Positions 42,431-51,936 of a stretch of 64,000 nt of DNA are shown here, in pieces (the stretch's first letter is position 1; every line of letters begins with the position of its first letter). The position numbers and the translations under genes were made by a program. The DNA is taken from positions 269,731 to 333,730 of the forward strand of contig NZ_JACHOB010000003.1 of assembly GCF_014199615.1 (NCBI RefSeq), written 5' to 3'. This stretch comes from Parvularcula dongshanensis (GTDB lineage Bacteria > Pseudomonadota > Alphaproteobacteria > Caulobacterales > Parvularculaceae). The notes beneath the pieces were generated by a model. That model ran no database searches. It saw only the letters and a list, made by a program, of their open reading frames with translations, and was not told where the DNA came from.

Positions 42431-43936
42431 TCACCACCACTTCTCAGGGCGCGCCGTGAAGCCCGCCGCATCTTCGATCGCCTTCGCGCCGCGCAGCAGC
42501 GTCTCCTCGTCGAAGGGACGCCCGAGGAGTTGAAGCCCCAGCGGCAACCCTTGCGCGTCGATCCCGGCGGGGACCGAAACGCCCGGGATGCCGGCTAGGT
42601 TCGCCGTCACGGTGAAGACGTCGTTGAGGTACATCTCGACGGGATCGGACGACTTCTCGCCGAGGCCGAAGGCGGCGGACGGCGTCGAGGGCGTCAGCAT
42701 GAGATCGACCGACCCAAACGCCTCGTTCATCTCGTCGGCGATCTTCTTACGGACCTTCTGTGCGCGGAGGTAGTAGGCGTCGTAGTAGCCGGCCGACAGG
42801 ACGTAGGTTCCGATCAGGATGCGCCGCTGCACCTCCTGCCCGAAGCCCGCAGCCCGGGTCTTGGCGTACATGGTCTGGATGTCGGGGTCCTCGACGCGAA
42901 GCCCGTACTTGACCCCGTCATAGCGTGCGAGGTTCGACGACGCCTCCGCCGGCGCGACGATGTAGTAGACCGGCAGCGCGTACTTGGTCAGCGGCAGGGA
43001 AATCTCCACGACCTCCGCGCCCGCGTCGCGCATCCAGTCGATGCCCTGTTGCCAGAGTGCCTCGATCTCGGAAGGCATCCCGTCGAGGCGGTACTCCTTC
43101 GGCACGCCGACCTTCAGGCCCTTGACCCCCTGCCCCAGCGCCGCCTCGTAGTCGGGCACCGGTCGGTCGATCGAGGTCGAGTCCTTGGGATCGTGCCCCG
43201 CCATGCTTCGCAGCATGATCGCCGCGTCGCGGACGTCCCGCGCGATCGGCCCTGCCTGGTCGAGCGAGGAAGCGAAGGCGACGATTCCCCAGCGCGAGCA
43301 CCGGCCATAGGTCGGCTTCACGCCGACCGTCGCCGTAAGAGAGGCCGGCTGGCGGATCGAGCCCCCGGTGTCGGTCGCCGTCGCCGCCGCGCAGAGGTGC
43401 GCCGCGACCGCCGATGACGAGCCGCCGGAGCTGCCGCCCGGCGTCAGGCCGCCTTCGACCTTGCCGTCCGCGCCGATATGCGTCGCGTTCGAGCCCGACT
43501 TCCGCCAGGGGTTGATGACGGGGCCGAAGGCGCTCGTCTCGTTGGACGAGCCCATGGCGAACTCGTCCATGTTCAGCTTGCCGAGGAACACCGCTCCGTC
43601 TCGCAGCAGGTTCGACGTCACCGTGCTCTCGTAGGGCGGCGTGAAGCCCTCGAGGATGCGACTCGCGGCGGTCGACGGAATGCCCTTGGTGCAGAAGAGG
43701 TCCTTGATGCCGAGCGGCACGCCTTCGAGCGGGCCCGCCTCGCCCTTCGCCCGGCGATCGTCGGACGCCTTCGCGGCCTCGCGCGCCTTGTCGCCCTCGA
43801 CGCGGACGTAGGCGTTGAGCGCCGAGGCGCCCTCGATCTTGGAGAGATAGGCGTCGGTCGCCTCGGCGGAGGAGACGTCCTTCGCGGCCAGCGCGTCACG
43901 CAGCTGGGCGAGGCTCAGATCGGTCGGGTCGCTCAT
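42431..43936 (-). CDS. gatA: Asp-tRNA(Asn)/Glu-tRNA(Gln) amidotransferase subunit A
   Basis: GatA hydrolyses glutamine for GatB. The 501-residue amidase-signature protein has [11 protein letters not shown] (Lys78), [16 protein letters not shown] (Ser169/170) and [12 protein letters not shown] (Ser193), the Ser-cisSer-Lys triad. Between NPWRKSG and LTPGGSSGG there is a segment some 10 residues longer than I remember for the family. It overlaps gatC by ATGA. Confidence 0.96.
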   Translation of the reverse strand: MSDPTDLSLAQLRDALAAKDVSSAEATDAYLSKIEGASALNAYVRVEGDKAREAAKASDDRRAKGEAGPLEGVPLGIKDLFCTKGIPSTAASRILEGFTPPYESTVTSNLLRDGAVFLGKLNMDEFAMGSSNETSAFGPVINPWRKSGSNATHIGADGKVEGGLTPGGSSGGSSSAVAAHLCAAATATDTGGSIRQPASLTATVGVKPTYGRCSRWGIVAFASSLDQAGPIARDVRDAAIMLRSMAGHDPKDSTSIDRPVPDYEAALGQGVKGLKVGVPKEYRLDGMPSEIEALWQQGIDWMRDAGAEVVEISLPLTKYALPVYYIVAPAEASSNLARYDGVKYGLRVEDPDIQTMYAKTRAAGFGQEVQRRILIGTYVLSAGYYDAYYLRAQKVRKKIADEMNEAFGSVDLMLTPSTPSAAFGLGEKSSDPVEMYLNDVFTVTANLAGIPGVSVPAGIDAQGLPLGLQLLGRPFDEETLLRGAKAIEDAAGFTARPEKWW

Positions 43937-44232
43937 TCCACCACCTTCGGGACGACGAAGAAGTGGTCCTCCGTGCGCGGCGCGTTCGCGACGACTTCTT
44001 CGGGGCGGCCGCCGCCGGTCTCGTCGGTCTTCAGCTCGTCCTTGCGCAGGGGCAGCGCGGCGTGGACGCTCGAGGCCATCGCCTCGACGCCCTCGACGTC
44101 GACTTCCTGCAGCTGCTCGATCCAGTTCAGGATCCCGTTCAGCTCGTGCGTCATCGGCGCCAGGCGCTCTTCGGGCAGCGCGATCCGCGCGAGCTTCGCG
44201 ACCTTGGCGACGGTCTTCTCGTCAATGCTCAT
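43933..44232 (-). CDS. gatC: Asp-tRNA(Asn)/Glu-tRNA(Gln) amidotransferase subunit C
   Basis: A 99-residue stabilising subunit: [45 protein letters not shown], and the C-terminal [15 protein letters not shown]. It precedes gatA with an ATGA overlap. Confidence 0.95.
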   Translation of the reverse strand: MSIDEKTVAKVAKLARIALPEERLAPMTHELNGILNWIEQLQEVDVEGVEAMASSVHAALPLRKDELKTDETGGGRPEEVVANAPRTEDHFFVVPKVVE

Positions 44233-44254
44233 GCGCGCGAGCTATCAGCGGCTC

Positions 44255-45025
44255 TCAAAGCCGTCCAGCGCGAAGCTGTTCGATGACCCATGCCGGGTCG
44301 GCCATGCTGTAGTCGGTGCGCAGGAAGGCGGTGACGCTGCGGCCATATTTGGGGCTCGCCTCGTCGGCGAGCGTGAGCAGGCCCGCGCGGCTGAACCCGT
44401 TCGCCGCGAAGGCGCGGTAGAGGTCGCGCACGCTCTCGCCGCGCGCCGCCGCCACCGCGCTGACGATGACGGACCCGCAGTCGTAGATGGCGTTCTCGTC
44501 CCCTGCCCTCTGGGCCAAGCTTACGGGACGCTTGCGCAGCACGTCCCGGCATCGCGCCGCGGGCGCGGCGGGGGCGCCCTCCGCGCCGAGCGCCTCGCGA
44601 GCGAGGGCGTCGGCGAACCCTTCGTGAAGCCAGCGGGGGGCCCGATCGGCATCGCCGAGAGAGTACTGCCACACATGGGCGACCTCATGCGCGGCGTTCC
44701 GCGTCAGGAGCCGCTCCGCCCCGCCCGATCGCATGCGCCAGCCCCGGCCCGAGAGCTGCAGCGTGACGCCGCCCGGCTCCGCCGTCCCGAAGAGGTTCCG
44801 GGCGGCATCCGGCAGGCTGGGGTCGTGCTCCCAGATCGTCTTCACTTCGGGACCGCTGATCTCGAAGAGGGCGGCGGCGTCCCCGACCGCCCCCGCCCAG
44901 AGCGCGAAGGCCCAGGCCGCCTCGTCCAGCTCGGCGCGGGCATCCGCCGTCTCCGCGCGAAGCGGGCTTGCGAGCGCGAGCGACACGACGCACAGACCGA
45001 CGAGAAGCCACCGCCAAAGGGCCAT
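44255..45025 (-). CDS. Secreted gluzincin-type metallopeptidase-like protein
   Basis: A 256-residue protein with a signal peptide ([18 protein letters not shown]). A zinc site of gluzincin form is visible: [14 protein letters not shown] (HExxH) followed 18-20 residues later by [12 protein letters not shown], whose Glu would be the third ligand. The C-terminus has several Cys that may form disulfides (CRDVL, YDCGSV). Substrate unknown. Its ATG (45023-45025 on the minus strand) overlaps the ruvX ATG on the plus strand in CATG, so both promoters must lie in the neighbour's coding sequence. Confidence 0.7.
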   Translation of the reverse strand: MALWRWLLVGLCVVSLALASPLRAETADARAELDEAAWAFALWAGAVGDAAALFEISGPEVKTIWEHDPSLPDAARNLFGTAEPGGVTLQLSGRGWRMRSGGAERLLTRNAAHEVAHVWQYSLGDADRAPRWLHEGFADALAREALGAEGAPAAPAARCRDVLRKRPVSLAQRAGDENAIYDCGSVIVSAVAAARGESVRDLYRAFAANGFSRAGLLTLADEASPKYGRSVTAFLRTDYSMADPAWVIEQLRAGRL

Positions 45026-45500
45026 GAACGAGGCGTTCCTTTCCGCCGCAGGCGCGTTCGCCGAGGGGCCGCTGCTGGGCCTCGACCTCGGCACGAAGAC
45101 GATCGGCGTCGCGGTCAGCAACCCCGAGCGCAGCCTGGCCTCGCCGGTGACGACGATCAAGCGGACGAAGTTCGGCCACGACGCCGCGGAGGTGTTGCGC
45201 CTCGCCGCCGAGCGCAAGGTCACGGGCCTCGTCTTCGGCCTGCCGCTCAACATGGACGGCACCGAGGGACCGCGCGCGCAGTCGACCCGCGCCTTCGTAC
45301 GCAACCTCGCGCGCCTCGACCCGATCCCCTGCGCCTTCTGGGACGAGCGGCTTTCGACGGCGGCGGCGGAGCGCAGCCTCATCGCGCTCGACACCAAGCG
45401 GGCGAAGCGGGCGCAGGTGATCGACGCGCACGCCGCCGCCTACATCCTGCAAGGCGCCCTGGACCGTCTGCGCGCGGCGCGGCAGACCGGCGGCCTATGA
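45024..45500 (+). CDS. ruvX: Holliday junction resolvase-like protein YqgF/RuvX (16S rRNA maturation)
   Basis: A 158-residue RNase H-like protein: [22 protein letters not shown] with the first catalytic Asp, [28 protein letters not shown], and [13 protein letters not shown] with the last Asp. The family processes pre-16S rRNA 5' ends. ATG at 45024 shares two bases with the start codon of the divergent peptidase gene. It overlaps pyrB by ATGA. Confidence 0.93.
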   Translation: MNEAFLSAAGAFAEGPLLGLDLGTKTIGVAVSNPERSLASPVTTIKRTKFGHDAAEVLRLAAERKVTGLVFGLPLNMDGTEGPRAQSTRAFVRNLARLDPIPCAFWDERLSTAAAERSLIALDTKRAKRAQVIDAHAAAYILQGALDRLRAARQTGGL

Positions 45501-46435
45501 GACACCTGACGGACCTCAGCAGGCTCGACGACGCAGGGCTCGCCGCCCTCCTCGACCTGTCGCTCGATCGCCGGGCCGACCTCGACGAGGGGCGCGCGGT
45601 GCCGCCGCGGCTCGCAGGACGCCTGCAGTTCAACCTCTTCTACGAGGACTCGACCCGAACGAACCTGTCCTTCGAGACGGCAGCGATGCGGCTCGGCGCC
45701 ATGGTCTCGGTCGTCCCCGTCGCCGCCTCCTCGGTCCATAAGGGCGAATCGCTCCGCGACACCGTGCTGACCCTGTGCGCGCAGGGCGCCGACATCCTCG
45801 TCCTGCGCTCCGGCGAGAGCGGCGCCGTCAGCACGGCGCGCGATGCGGCCGACGACGCGGGCTTCGGCACGGCCATCGTGAATGCGGGCGAAGGCGCCTT
45901 TGGGCACCCCACCCAGGCGCTCCTCGACGCTGCGACCCTGATGCACGCGACGGGGCGCCGCGCGGTGGACGGCCTTAGGGGTCTGACCGTCGCGATATGC
46001 GGCGACGTCGCGCACAGCCGGGTGGCCGCCTCGACCGCCCCCCTCTTCGTGCGTCTCGGCGCGACGGTCCGCCTGATCGGCCCGCCGGAACTCCTGCCGA
46101 CGAAGCCCTTCCTGCCCGAGATCGCGATGACGACCGACCGGTCCGAAGGCCTCGACGGCGCGGACGTGGTCATGCCGCTGCGCGTTCAGAAGGAGCGCAT
46201 GCCGGAGGACCGCTACACAGGCTCCGCCGACTACCACCAGGACTACGGCATCAGCTGGGACGCGCTCGCGGCCGCCTCGCCCGGCGCCTTCGTCATGCAC
46301 CCCGGGCCGATGAACCGGGGCGTGGAGATCGACAGCGCGGTGGCGGACGACCCGGACCGCTCGCTGATCCTCAGCCAGGTGCGCCAGGGCGTCGCGACGC
46401 GGATGGCGGTGCTCGAAACGCTCAAGGGGCGCTGA
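45497..46435 (+). CDS. pyrB: Aspartate carbamoyltransferase catalytic subunit
   Basis: PyrB makes carbamoyl aspartate, the first committed pyrimidine intermediate. The 312-residue product has [15 protein letters not shown] (the STRT phosphate loop), [17 protein letters not shown] (HPxQ), GDVAHSRVA and [13 protein letters not shown]. It follows ruvX with an ATGA overlap and is followed directly by plsY. In related genomes pyrC usually stands between them; here it is missing. Confidence 0.96.
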   Translation: MRHLTDLSRLDDAGLAALLDLSLDRRADLDEGRAVPPRLAGRLQFNLFYEDSTRTNLSFETAAMRLGAMVSVVPVAASSVHKGESLRDTVLTLCAQGADILVLRSGESGAVSTARDAADDAGFGTAIVNAGEGAFGHPTQALLDAATLMHATGRRAVDGLRGLTVAICGDVAHSRVAASTAPLFVRLGATVRLIGPPELLPTKPFLPEIAMTTDRSEGLDGADVVMPLRVQKERMPEDRYTGSADYHQDYGISWDALAAASPGAFVMHPGPMNRGVEIDSAVADDPDRSLILSQVRQGVATRMAVLETLKGR

Positions 46436-47032
46436 ATGCAGGAGATCGTCACCTTCGCCCTAGGCTACCTCTTGGGTTCGGTCCCGTTCGGCCTCGTCAT
46501 CGTCAAGATGGCGGGCCTCGGCGACGTGCGGTCCCAGGGCTCGGGCAATATCGGCGCGACCAACGTGCTGCGCACGGGACGCAAGGACCTCGCGCTCGCG
46601 ACGCTCATCCTAGACGCGGGCAAGGGCGCCTTCGCGGTCGTTGCCGCCGGCCTTTTGACGCACTGGGCGCCTTGGCCGATGGCGCTTGCGGGCGCTGGCG
46701 CGTTCCTCGGCCACTGCTTTCCCGTCTGGCTGCGGTTCCACGGCGGCAAGGGCGTCGCGACCTACCTCGGGACCGCCTTCGCCTTCGACTGGCGCGTCGG
46801 GATCATGATCGCGATCATCTGGCTTCTCGCCGCGGCGACCACGCGCTGGTCGTCGGCGGGCGCGCTGGCGGCGGCGCTCTGCGCGCCCGTTCTGTTCCTG
46901 CTGCTGGGCGGCGTGGCCTTCGCCGTCGCGGCCGCCTTCATGACCGCGCTCGTCTTCTACCGCCACAAAGGCAACATCGAGCGTATCCGAAACCGGACCG
47001 AGCCCAAGATCGGGCAACGGAAGACCACCTGA
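46436..47032 (+). CDS. plsY: Acyl-phosphate:glycerol-3-phosphate acyltransferase
   Basis: PlsY acylates glycerol 3-phosphate with acyl phosphate at the inner membrane. The 198-residue protein has YLLGSVPFGLVI, SGNIGATNVLRTGRK (motif 1), GHCFPVWLRFHGGKGVATYLG (motif 2) and FYRHKGNIERI (motif 3), with five membrane segments. It starts immediately after the pyrB stop. Confidence 0.95.
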   Translation: MQEIVTFALGYLLGSVPFGLVIVKMAGLGDVRSQGSGNIGATNVLRTGRKDLALATLILDAGKGAFAVVAAGLLTHWAPWPMALAGAGAFLGHCFPVWLRFHGGKGVATYLGTAFAFDWRVGIMIAIIWLLAAATTRWSSAGALAAALCAPVLFLLLGGVAFAVAAAFMTALVFYRHKGNIERIRNRTEPKIGQRKTT

Positions 47033-47039
47033 GCGCATT

Positions 47040-47056
47040 CGGCCCCGTTCGGGCCG
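47040..47056 (+). terminator. Weak stem-loop after plsY
   Basis: CGGCCC (47040-47045) and GGGCCG (47051-47056) form a 6-bp stem with a 5-base loop shortly after the plsY stop. No T-tract follows, so it may only be a processing or stability element. Confidence 0.3.
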
Positions 47057-47200
47057 CTTGATAGCAGGGAACGCTCACGCTAATCGCTTCCGCAGCAGCG
47101 AGTCGCGCCCTGCGGCTCGTCCTTGCCGCGCGGTTTGCGCCCTCCCAGGGTGCGATCGTCTCACCCAAGGCCGTCCGGCCGGAGCTACGAACAGGTACCC

Positions 47201-48607
47201 ATGTCCGCATCCGACGTTCTCAAGACCATCAAGGACGACGACATCAAGTACGTCGACCTGCGCTTCACCGATCCGCGCGGCGTCTGCCACCACGTGACCT
47301 TCGACAAAGGCCTCGTCGACGAGGACTTCTTCGAGGAAGGGCAGATGTTCGACGGCTCGTCGATCTCCGGTTGGAAGTCGATCGACAAGTCGGACATGAT
47401 CCTCATGCCCGACACCAAGACGGCCGTGCGCGATCCGTTCTTCGCGCAACCGACGCTCGCGGTCTTCTGCGACGTCCTCGAGCCCGACACCGGTCAGCCC
47501 TACAACCGCGACCCGCGCACGACCGCGAAGGCGGCCGAGGCCTACCTGAAGTCCAGCGGCATCGGCGACACGGCCTTCTTCGGTCCCGAAGCCGAGTTCT
47601 TCGTCTTCGACGACGTCCAGATCGCCACCGACCAGAACCACATGGGCTACGCGATCGACAGCCGCGAAGGGCCCTACAACTCGGCGACCGCCTATGAGGG
47701 CGGCAACATGGGCCACCGGCCCCGCGCCAAGGGCGGCTACTTCCCCCTGCCCCCGGTCGATTCCGAGCAGGACATGCGCGGCGAGATGCTGATGTACATG
47801 GCCGAGATGGGCCTGGACGTCGAAAAGCATCACCACGAAGTCGCGCCGTCGCAGCACGAACTCGGCATGAAGTTCAACACGCTGGTCACGATGGCCGACC
47901 AGATGCAGCGCTACAAATACGTGGTGCGGCAGGTCGCGCACGCCTTCGGCAAGACCGCGACCTTCATGCCGAAGCCGGTCTTCGGCGACAACGGCTCCGG
48001 CATGCACGTCCACCAGTCGATCTGGAAGGACGGCGGGCCGATCTTCGCGGGCGACGGCTATGCGGACCTGTCCGACACCTGCCTTCACTACATCGGCGGG
48101 ATCATCAAGCACGCCCGCGCGCTGAACGCGTTCACGAACCCCTCGACCAACAGCTACAAGCGTTTGGTCCCGGGCTTCGAAGCGCCGGTCATGCTGGCCT
48201 ACTCCTCGCGCAACCGCTCCGCGTCGATCCGTATCCCGTGGGTGACGAGCCCGAAGGCCAAGCGCCTGGAAGCCCGCTTCCCCGACCCGATGGCGAACCC
48301 CTACCTCGCCTTCGCCGCGCTGCTCATGGCCGGCCTCGACGGGATCGAGAACAAGATCCATCCGGGCGACGCCATGGACAAGGACCTCTACGACCTGCCG
48401 CCCGAAGAGACCGCCAACATCCCGACGGTCTGCTCCTCGCTCGAGCAGGCGCTCTCCTCGCTCGACGGCGACCGCGAGTTCCTGAAGAAGGGCGGCGTGT
48501 TCAACGACGACCAGATCGACGGCTACCTCAACCTGAAGATGGAAGAGGTCGTGCGGTTCAACATGACGCCGCACCCCGTCGAGTTCGACATGTACTACTC
48601 GAACTGA
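47201..48607 (+). CDS. glnA: Glutamine synthetase type I
   Basis: GlnA makes glutamine from glutamate, ammonia and ATP. The 468-residue product has the Asp-50-loop region [43 protein letters not shown], the ATP-binding [16 protein letters not shown], and the C-terminal [13 protein letters not shown]. Tyr397 in DLYDLPPEE is the adenylylation site, so GlnE control is likely. ATG at 47201 gives the normal length. glnB, often upstream, is absent. A strong stem-loop follows the gene. Confidence 0.97.
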   Translation: MSASDVLKTIKDDDIKYVDLRFTDPRGVCHHVTFDKGLVDEDFFEEGQMFDGSSISGWKSIDKSDMILMPDTKTAVRDPFFAQPTLAVFCDVLEPDTGQPYNRDPRTTAKAAEAYLKSSGIGDTAFFGPEAEFFVFDDVQIATDQNHMGYAIDSREGPYNSATAYEGGNMGHRPRAKGGYFPLPPVDSEQDMRGEMLMYMAEMGLDVEKHHHEVAPSQHELGMKFNTLVTMADQMQRYKYVVRQVAHAFGKTATFMPKPVFGDNGSGMHVHQSIWKDGGPIFAGDGYADLSDTCLHYIGGIIKHARALNAFTNPSTNSYKRLVPGFEAPVMLAYSSRNRSASIRIPWVTSPKAKRLEARFPDPMANPYLAFAALLMAGLDGIENKIHPGDAMDKDLYDLPPEETANIPTVCSSLEQALSSLDGDREFLKKGGVFNDDQIDGYLNLKMEEVVRFNMTPHPVEFDMYYSN

Positions 48608-48630
48608 GCTCGCCTGCACCTCGGTGACGA

Positions 48631-48652
48631 TGCGGCCCCTTCGGGGGCCGCA
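48631..48652 (+). terminator. Stem-loop terminator after glnA
   Basis: TGCGGCCCC (48631-48639) and GGGGCCGCA (48644-48652) form a perfect 9-bp stem with a TTCG tetraloop, 24 bases after the glnA stop. The tail CTCGTTTCC is a modest T-tract. It separates glnA from the Anbu locus. Confidence 0.7.
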
Positions 48653-48755
48653 CTCGTTTCCGGCCATCGGTCGTCTGAACCTTCGCAGTCGCAGCACAGC
48701 GCGGCAACTTGTGCCAGGGCGCGCTTTCCCCCTACAGTCGATCATCGGAGGCGAG

Positions 48756-50168
48756 ATGTTCGACGAGATGACCGTGGGCGGACAGGTCCGTCCACCTTAC
48801 GCACCGGTCGCCGCTTGGCTGGACGAGACCGGGCTTCCGCTTCTCGACCTGCGCGCGAAGGAGGCGGAGGCGCTGTTCCGGCGCGTCGGCATCACATTCG
48901 CCGTCTACGGCGAGGGCGGGGACCCCGAACGCCTCATCCCCTTCGACCTCGTCCCTCGCGTGATCGGCGCGGCGGAGTGGGCGCAGCTCGCCGCGGGGAT
49001 CGAGCAGCGGGCCCGCGCGCTCAACGCCTTTCTCTACGACGTGTACCACCGGCGCGAGATCCTCCGCGCGGGCCGTGTGCCGAGCCGGCTCGTGACGTCG
49101 AACCCGGCCTTCCTGCCCGAGATGATCGGCTTCGATCCGCCGGGGCGGGTCTACAGCCACGTCGTCGGCATCGACCTCGTCCGGACGGCGGAGGACCACT
49201 TCGCCGTCCTGGAGGACAACTGCCGCACGCCGTCGGGCGTCTCCTACATGCTCGAGAACCGCGAGATCATGATGCGGCTCTTCCCCGACCTCTTCGCGGA
49301 AGGGCGGGTGCGGCCGGTGGACGGCTATCCGAACGACCTGCGCCGCACGCTCGAGGAGGTCGCCCCGCCCGCCTGTCGGCAGGACCCGGAGGTCGCGGTG
49401 CTCACCCCCGGCCCGTTCAACTCCGCCTATTACGAGCATTCCTACCTCGCCGACCTGATGGGCGCGGCGCTGGTCGAAGCGCGCGACCTCTTCGTGCGCG
49501 ACGGACGGGTCTGGCGCCGCACGACGCGGGGGCCGCGCGTGGTCGACGTCATCTACCGGCGGATCGACGACGACTTCCTCGACCCCCTCGTCTTCCGGCC
49601 CGACAGCATGCTCGGCGTGCCGGGCCTGATGAACGCCTACCTGTCCGGCGGCGTCACCATCTGCTCCGCCCCGGGCGCGGGCGTTGCGGACGACAAGGCG
49701 ATCTACACCTACGTGCCCGAGATGATCGACTTCTACCTCGGGGAGAAGCCGATCCTCGCCAACGTGCCGACGTGGAAGTGTTCGGACCCGGACGACCTCG
49801 CGCACGTCCTCGCCCACCTGCCCGAACTCGTCGTCAAGGAGGTGGACGGCTCGGGCGGCTACGGCATGCTCGTCGGGCCCCGCGCGACGAAGCAGGAGGT
49901 CGACGCCTATCGCAAGCGCGTCGAGGCCGACCCCGAAGGCTTCATCGCGCAGCCGACGCTCGACCTCTCGACCGCGCCGACACTCGTCGGCGGAGAGATC
50001 GAGGGACGGCACGTCGACCTTCGCCCCTACTGCCTCGTCGGGAAAGAGATACGCCTTACGCCAGGCGGGCTCACCCGCGTCGCCTTGCGCAAGGGCTCGC
50101 TGGTCGTGAACTCGTCCCAGGGCGGCGGGGTGAAGGACACTTGGGTCCTTTCCGAGGACGCGCGCTGA
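48756..50168 (+). CDS. Circularly permuted ATP-grasp protein (DUF404/DUF407 type) of the Anbu locus
   Basis: A 470-residue protein of the circularly permuted ATP-grasp type 2 family: RVIGAAEWAQLAAGIEQRARALNAFLYDVY, EDHFAVLEDNCRTPSGVSYMLENRE, and a late ATP-grasp half with LPELVVKEVDGSGGYGMLVGP and RHVDLRPYCLVGKEIR. These enzymes are predicted to form amide bonds (amidoligases); the product is unknown. ATG at 48756 follows GGAGGC. It overlaps the alpha-E gene by TGATG and is the first gene of the Anbu cluster. Confidence 0.9.
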   Translation: MFDEMTVGGQVRPPYAPVAAWLDETGLPLLDLRAKEAEALFRRVGITFAVYGEGGDPERLIPFDLVPRVIGAAEWAQLAAGIEQRARALNAFLYDVYHRREILRAGRVPSRLVTSNPAFLPEMIGFDPPGRVYSHVVGIDLVRTAEDHFAVLEDNCRTPSGVSYMLENREIMMRLFPDLFAEGRVRPVDGYPNDLRRTLEEVAPPACRQDPEVAVLTPGPFNSAYYEHSYLADLMGAALVEARDLFVRDGRVWRRTTRGPRVVDVIYRRIDDDFLDPLVFRPDSMLGVPGLMNAYLSGGVTICSAPGAGVADDKAIYTYVPEMIDFYLGEKPILANVPTWKCSDPDDLAHVLAHLPELVVKEVDGSGGYGMLVGPRATKQEVDAYRKRVEADPEGFIAQPTLDLSTAPTLVGGEIEGRHVDLRPYCLVGKEIRLTPGGLTRVALRKGSLVVNSSQGGGVKDTWVLSEDAR

Positions 50169-51088
50169 TGCTGAGCCGCACCGCCGCGAACCTCTACTGG
50201 ATGAGCCGCTACGTCGAGCGCGCGGACGCGACCGCACGCCTCCTCACCATGGGCGCCCGCATGACCATGCTGCCAGGCGCGGCCGCACGCGGCGACTGGC
50301 AATCGGTGCTGCAAGCGGCCGCCGCGGGCATGCCCGAGGGCGACGTGATCGGCCGGAGGGAAGCGATCCGCCACCTCCTGCTCGACGGCGAGGGCGGCTC
50401 GATCCGCGCGTGCCTCATCCGGGCCCGCGCGAACGGCCGGGCGGAGCGTACCGCCCTCACCTCTCAGATGTGGGAAGCGCTCAATGACGACTGGCGGCAC
50501 CTCGATACGGTGACGGAAGCCGAGGCTTCCCAGCACCTGCCCGCCTACATCGACTGGGCGCACAGACGGGCGGCGACCTTCCGCGGCGCGACCGAAACCA
50601 CCATGCTGCGCGACGACCGGTACGACTTCGTTCGGCTCGGCGGACAGCTCGAACGCGCGGCGATGACGCTTCGCCTCCTCGAGGTGAAGTACCTGGCGCT
50701 CCTGCCCGAGCGCGACGTGATCGGCGGCGCACGGGACCTCTATCAGTGGACGGCGCTCCTTCTCGCGGCTTCGGCGCTCCGCGCCTATCATCACGTCTAT
50801 CGCGGCGACTATGCGCCGTGGAACGTGGCCGACCTCCTCGTCCTCAACCGCGAGTTCCCACGTTCGGCCGCCTTCTGCATCGAGCGGGTACGCGGGGCGC
50901 TCGGCCGCCTGGAGGACCGCTACGGCCAGCGTCACGCCTGCCACGACCAGGTCGAAGCGCTCAACGCGCGACTAGCGGGCGTCACCATGGAGCAGGTCTT
51001 CGCGGACGGTCTCCACGAGTTCGTCACGGCGACGCTGTCCGAGGTCCTGTCCCTCCACGCAACGATCGGGGAGGCGTACGATTTCTAG
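50168..51088 (+). CDS. Alpha-E domain protein of the Anbu locus
   Basis: A 306-residue all-helical protein with the alpha-E start MLSRTAANLYWMSRYVERAD, the core QLERAAMTLRLLEVKY, RAYHHVYRG, and FPRSAAFCIERVRGAL. The alpha-E family accompanies circularly permuted ATP-grasp enzymes. Its activity is unknown; a scaffold or helper role is inferred. It starts one base inside the ATP-grasp stop and its last bases contain the Shine-Dalgarno sequence of the transglutaminase gene. Confidence 0.9.
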   Translation: MLSRTAANLYWMSRYVERADATARLLTMGARMTMLPGAAARGDWQSVLQAAAAGMPEGDVIGRREAIRHLLLDGEGGSIRACLIRARANGRAERTALTSQMWEALNDDWRHLDTVTEAEASQHLPAYIDWAHRRAATFRGATETTMLRDDRYDFVRLGGQLERAAMTLRLLEVKYLALLPERDVIGGARDLYQWTALLLAASALRAYHHVYRGDYAPWNVADLLVLNREFPRSAAFCIERVRGALGRLEDRYGQRHACHDQVEALNARLAGVTMEQVFADGLHEFVTATLSEVLSLHATIGEAYDF

Positions 51089-51908
51089 TACCCGCCTGAC
51101 CATCCGCCACCTGACGACCTACACCTACGCGCCGCCCTCCGGCCGGGCGGTGATGCGCCTGCGCCTCTTCCCGACAACCTTCGACACCCAACTCGTGAGC
51201 CGCTGGCGGGTCAGCGTGAACGGCGAAGCCGTGCATCCGAACCTGACCGACGGCTGCGCCGTGCCGGAAGGCGTCTGGTCCGGCGACGGCCCGACCGAGA
51301 TGCTCGAGATCGTGGCCGAAGGCGACGTCGAGCGCTCCGACGACGCCGGTGTGGTTCGTGGGCTCAAGGAACGCACGCCGACGGAGCTGTTTCTGCGACC
51401 GACCGACCTTACGACGACGAACGAAGCGATCCGCGGCCTCGCCGAGGGCGCACGGCGTCCCGATCGCCTCGACACGCTTCACACGCTGGCGGCAGCTGTC
51501 CGCGACGCCGTCGACTACAGGCCGGAGACGACGGACATGGCGACGAGCGCGGCCGAGGCGCTCGCGCAGAAGGCCGGCGTCTGTCAGGACCATGCCCACG
51601 TCTTCTGCGCCGCCGCCCGCCATCTCGGCCTGCCCGCCCGCTACGTCGCGGGCTACTACCTGCCGGGCGAGGACGCAGGGCTCAGCCAGACCCACGGCTG
51701 GGCCGAAGGGTACGCAGAAGGCCTCGGCTGGGTCGGATTCGACGTCGCGAACAGGACTTGTCCGACTCGTGATCACGTCCGCGTCGCGATCGGTCTTGAT
51801 GCCAGCCGGGCAGCCCTGATATCGGGCGCGGTCGCGGCGCCCGCAACGGGGAGTTCTGAAGAGCGGATGACCGCCTCCGTCGCCATCAGTTCTCAGCAGC
51901 AGCAGTGA
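51081..51908 (+). CDS. Transglutaminase-like protein of the Anbu locus, apparent ATT start
   Basis: The protein has the family N-terminus RLTIRHLTTYTYAPPSG, then a beta domain, and the papain-like core: AGVCQDHAHVFCAAAR (Cys), QTHGWAEGY (His), VGFDVANR (Asp). No ATG, GTG or TTG precedes the conserved N-terminus in frame; the first is GTG at 51150, which would remove it. ATT at 51081 lies 6 bases after GGGGAGG (51068-51074), an excellent Shine-Dalgarno sequence, and gives 275 residues. Other readings are a late GTG start at 51150 or a base error. The start overlaps the end of the alpha-E gene by 8 bases. It probably acts with the three neighbouring genes. Confidence 0.82.
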   Translation: MSSTRLTIRHLTTYTYAPPSGRAVMRLRLFPTTFDTQLVSRWRVSVNGEAVHPNLTDGCAVPEGVWSGDGPTEMLEIVAEGDVERSDDAGVVRGLKERTPTELFLRPTDLTTTNEAIRGLAEGARRPDRLDTLHTLAAAVRDAVDYRPETTDMATSAAEALAQKAGVCQDHAHVFCAAARHLGLPARYVAGYYLPGEDAGLSQTHGWAEGYAEGLGWVGFDVANRTCPTRDHVRVAIGLDASRAALISGAVAAPATGSSEERMTASVAISSQQQQ

Positions 51909-51936
51909 CCTGCGCGCCGACCGAAAGCTCCGATCG

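Noticed and set aside
43478..45496. A very long plus-strand frame reading into pyrB from 43478
   Set aside because: It is antisense to gatA, gatC and the peptidase gene. Only the part from the ATG at 45497 matches PyrB.
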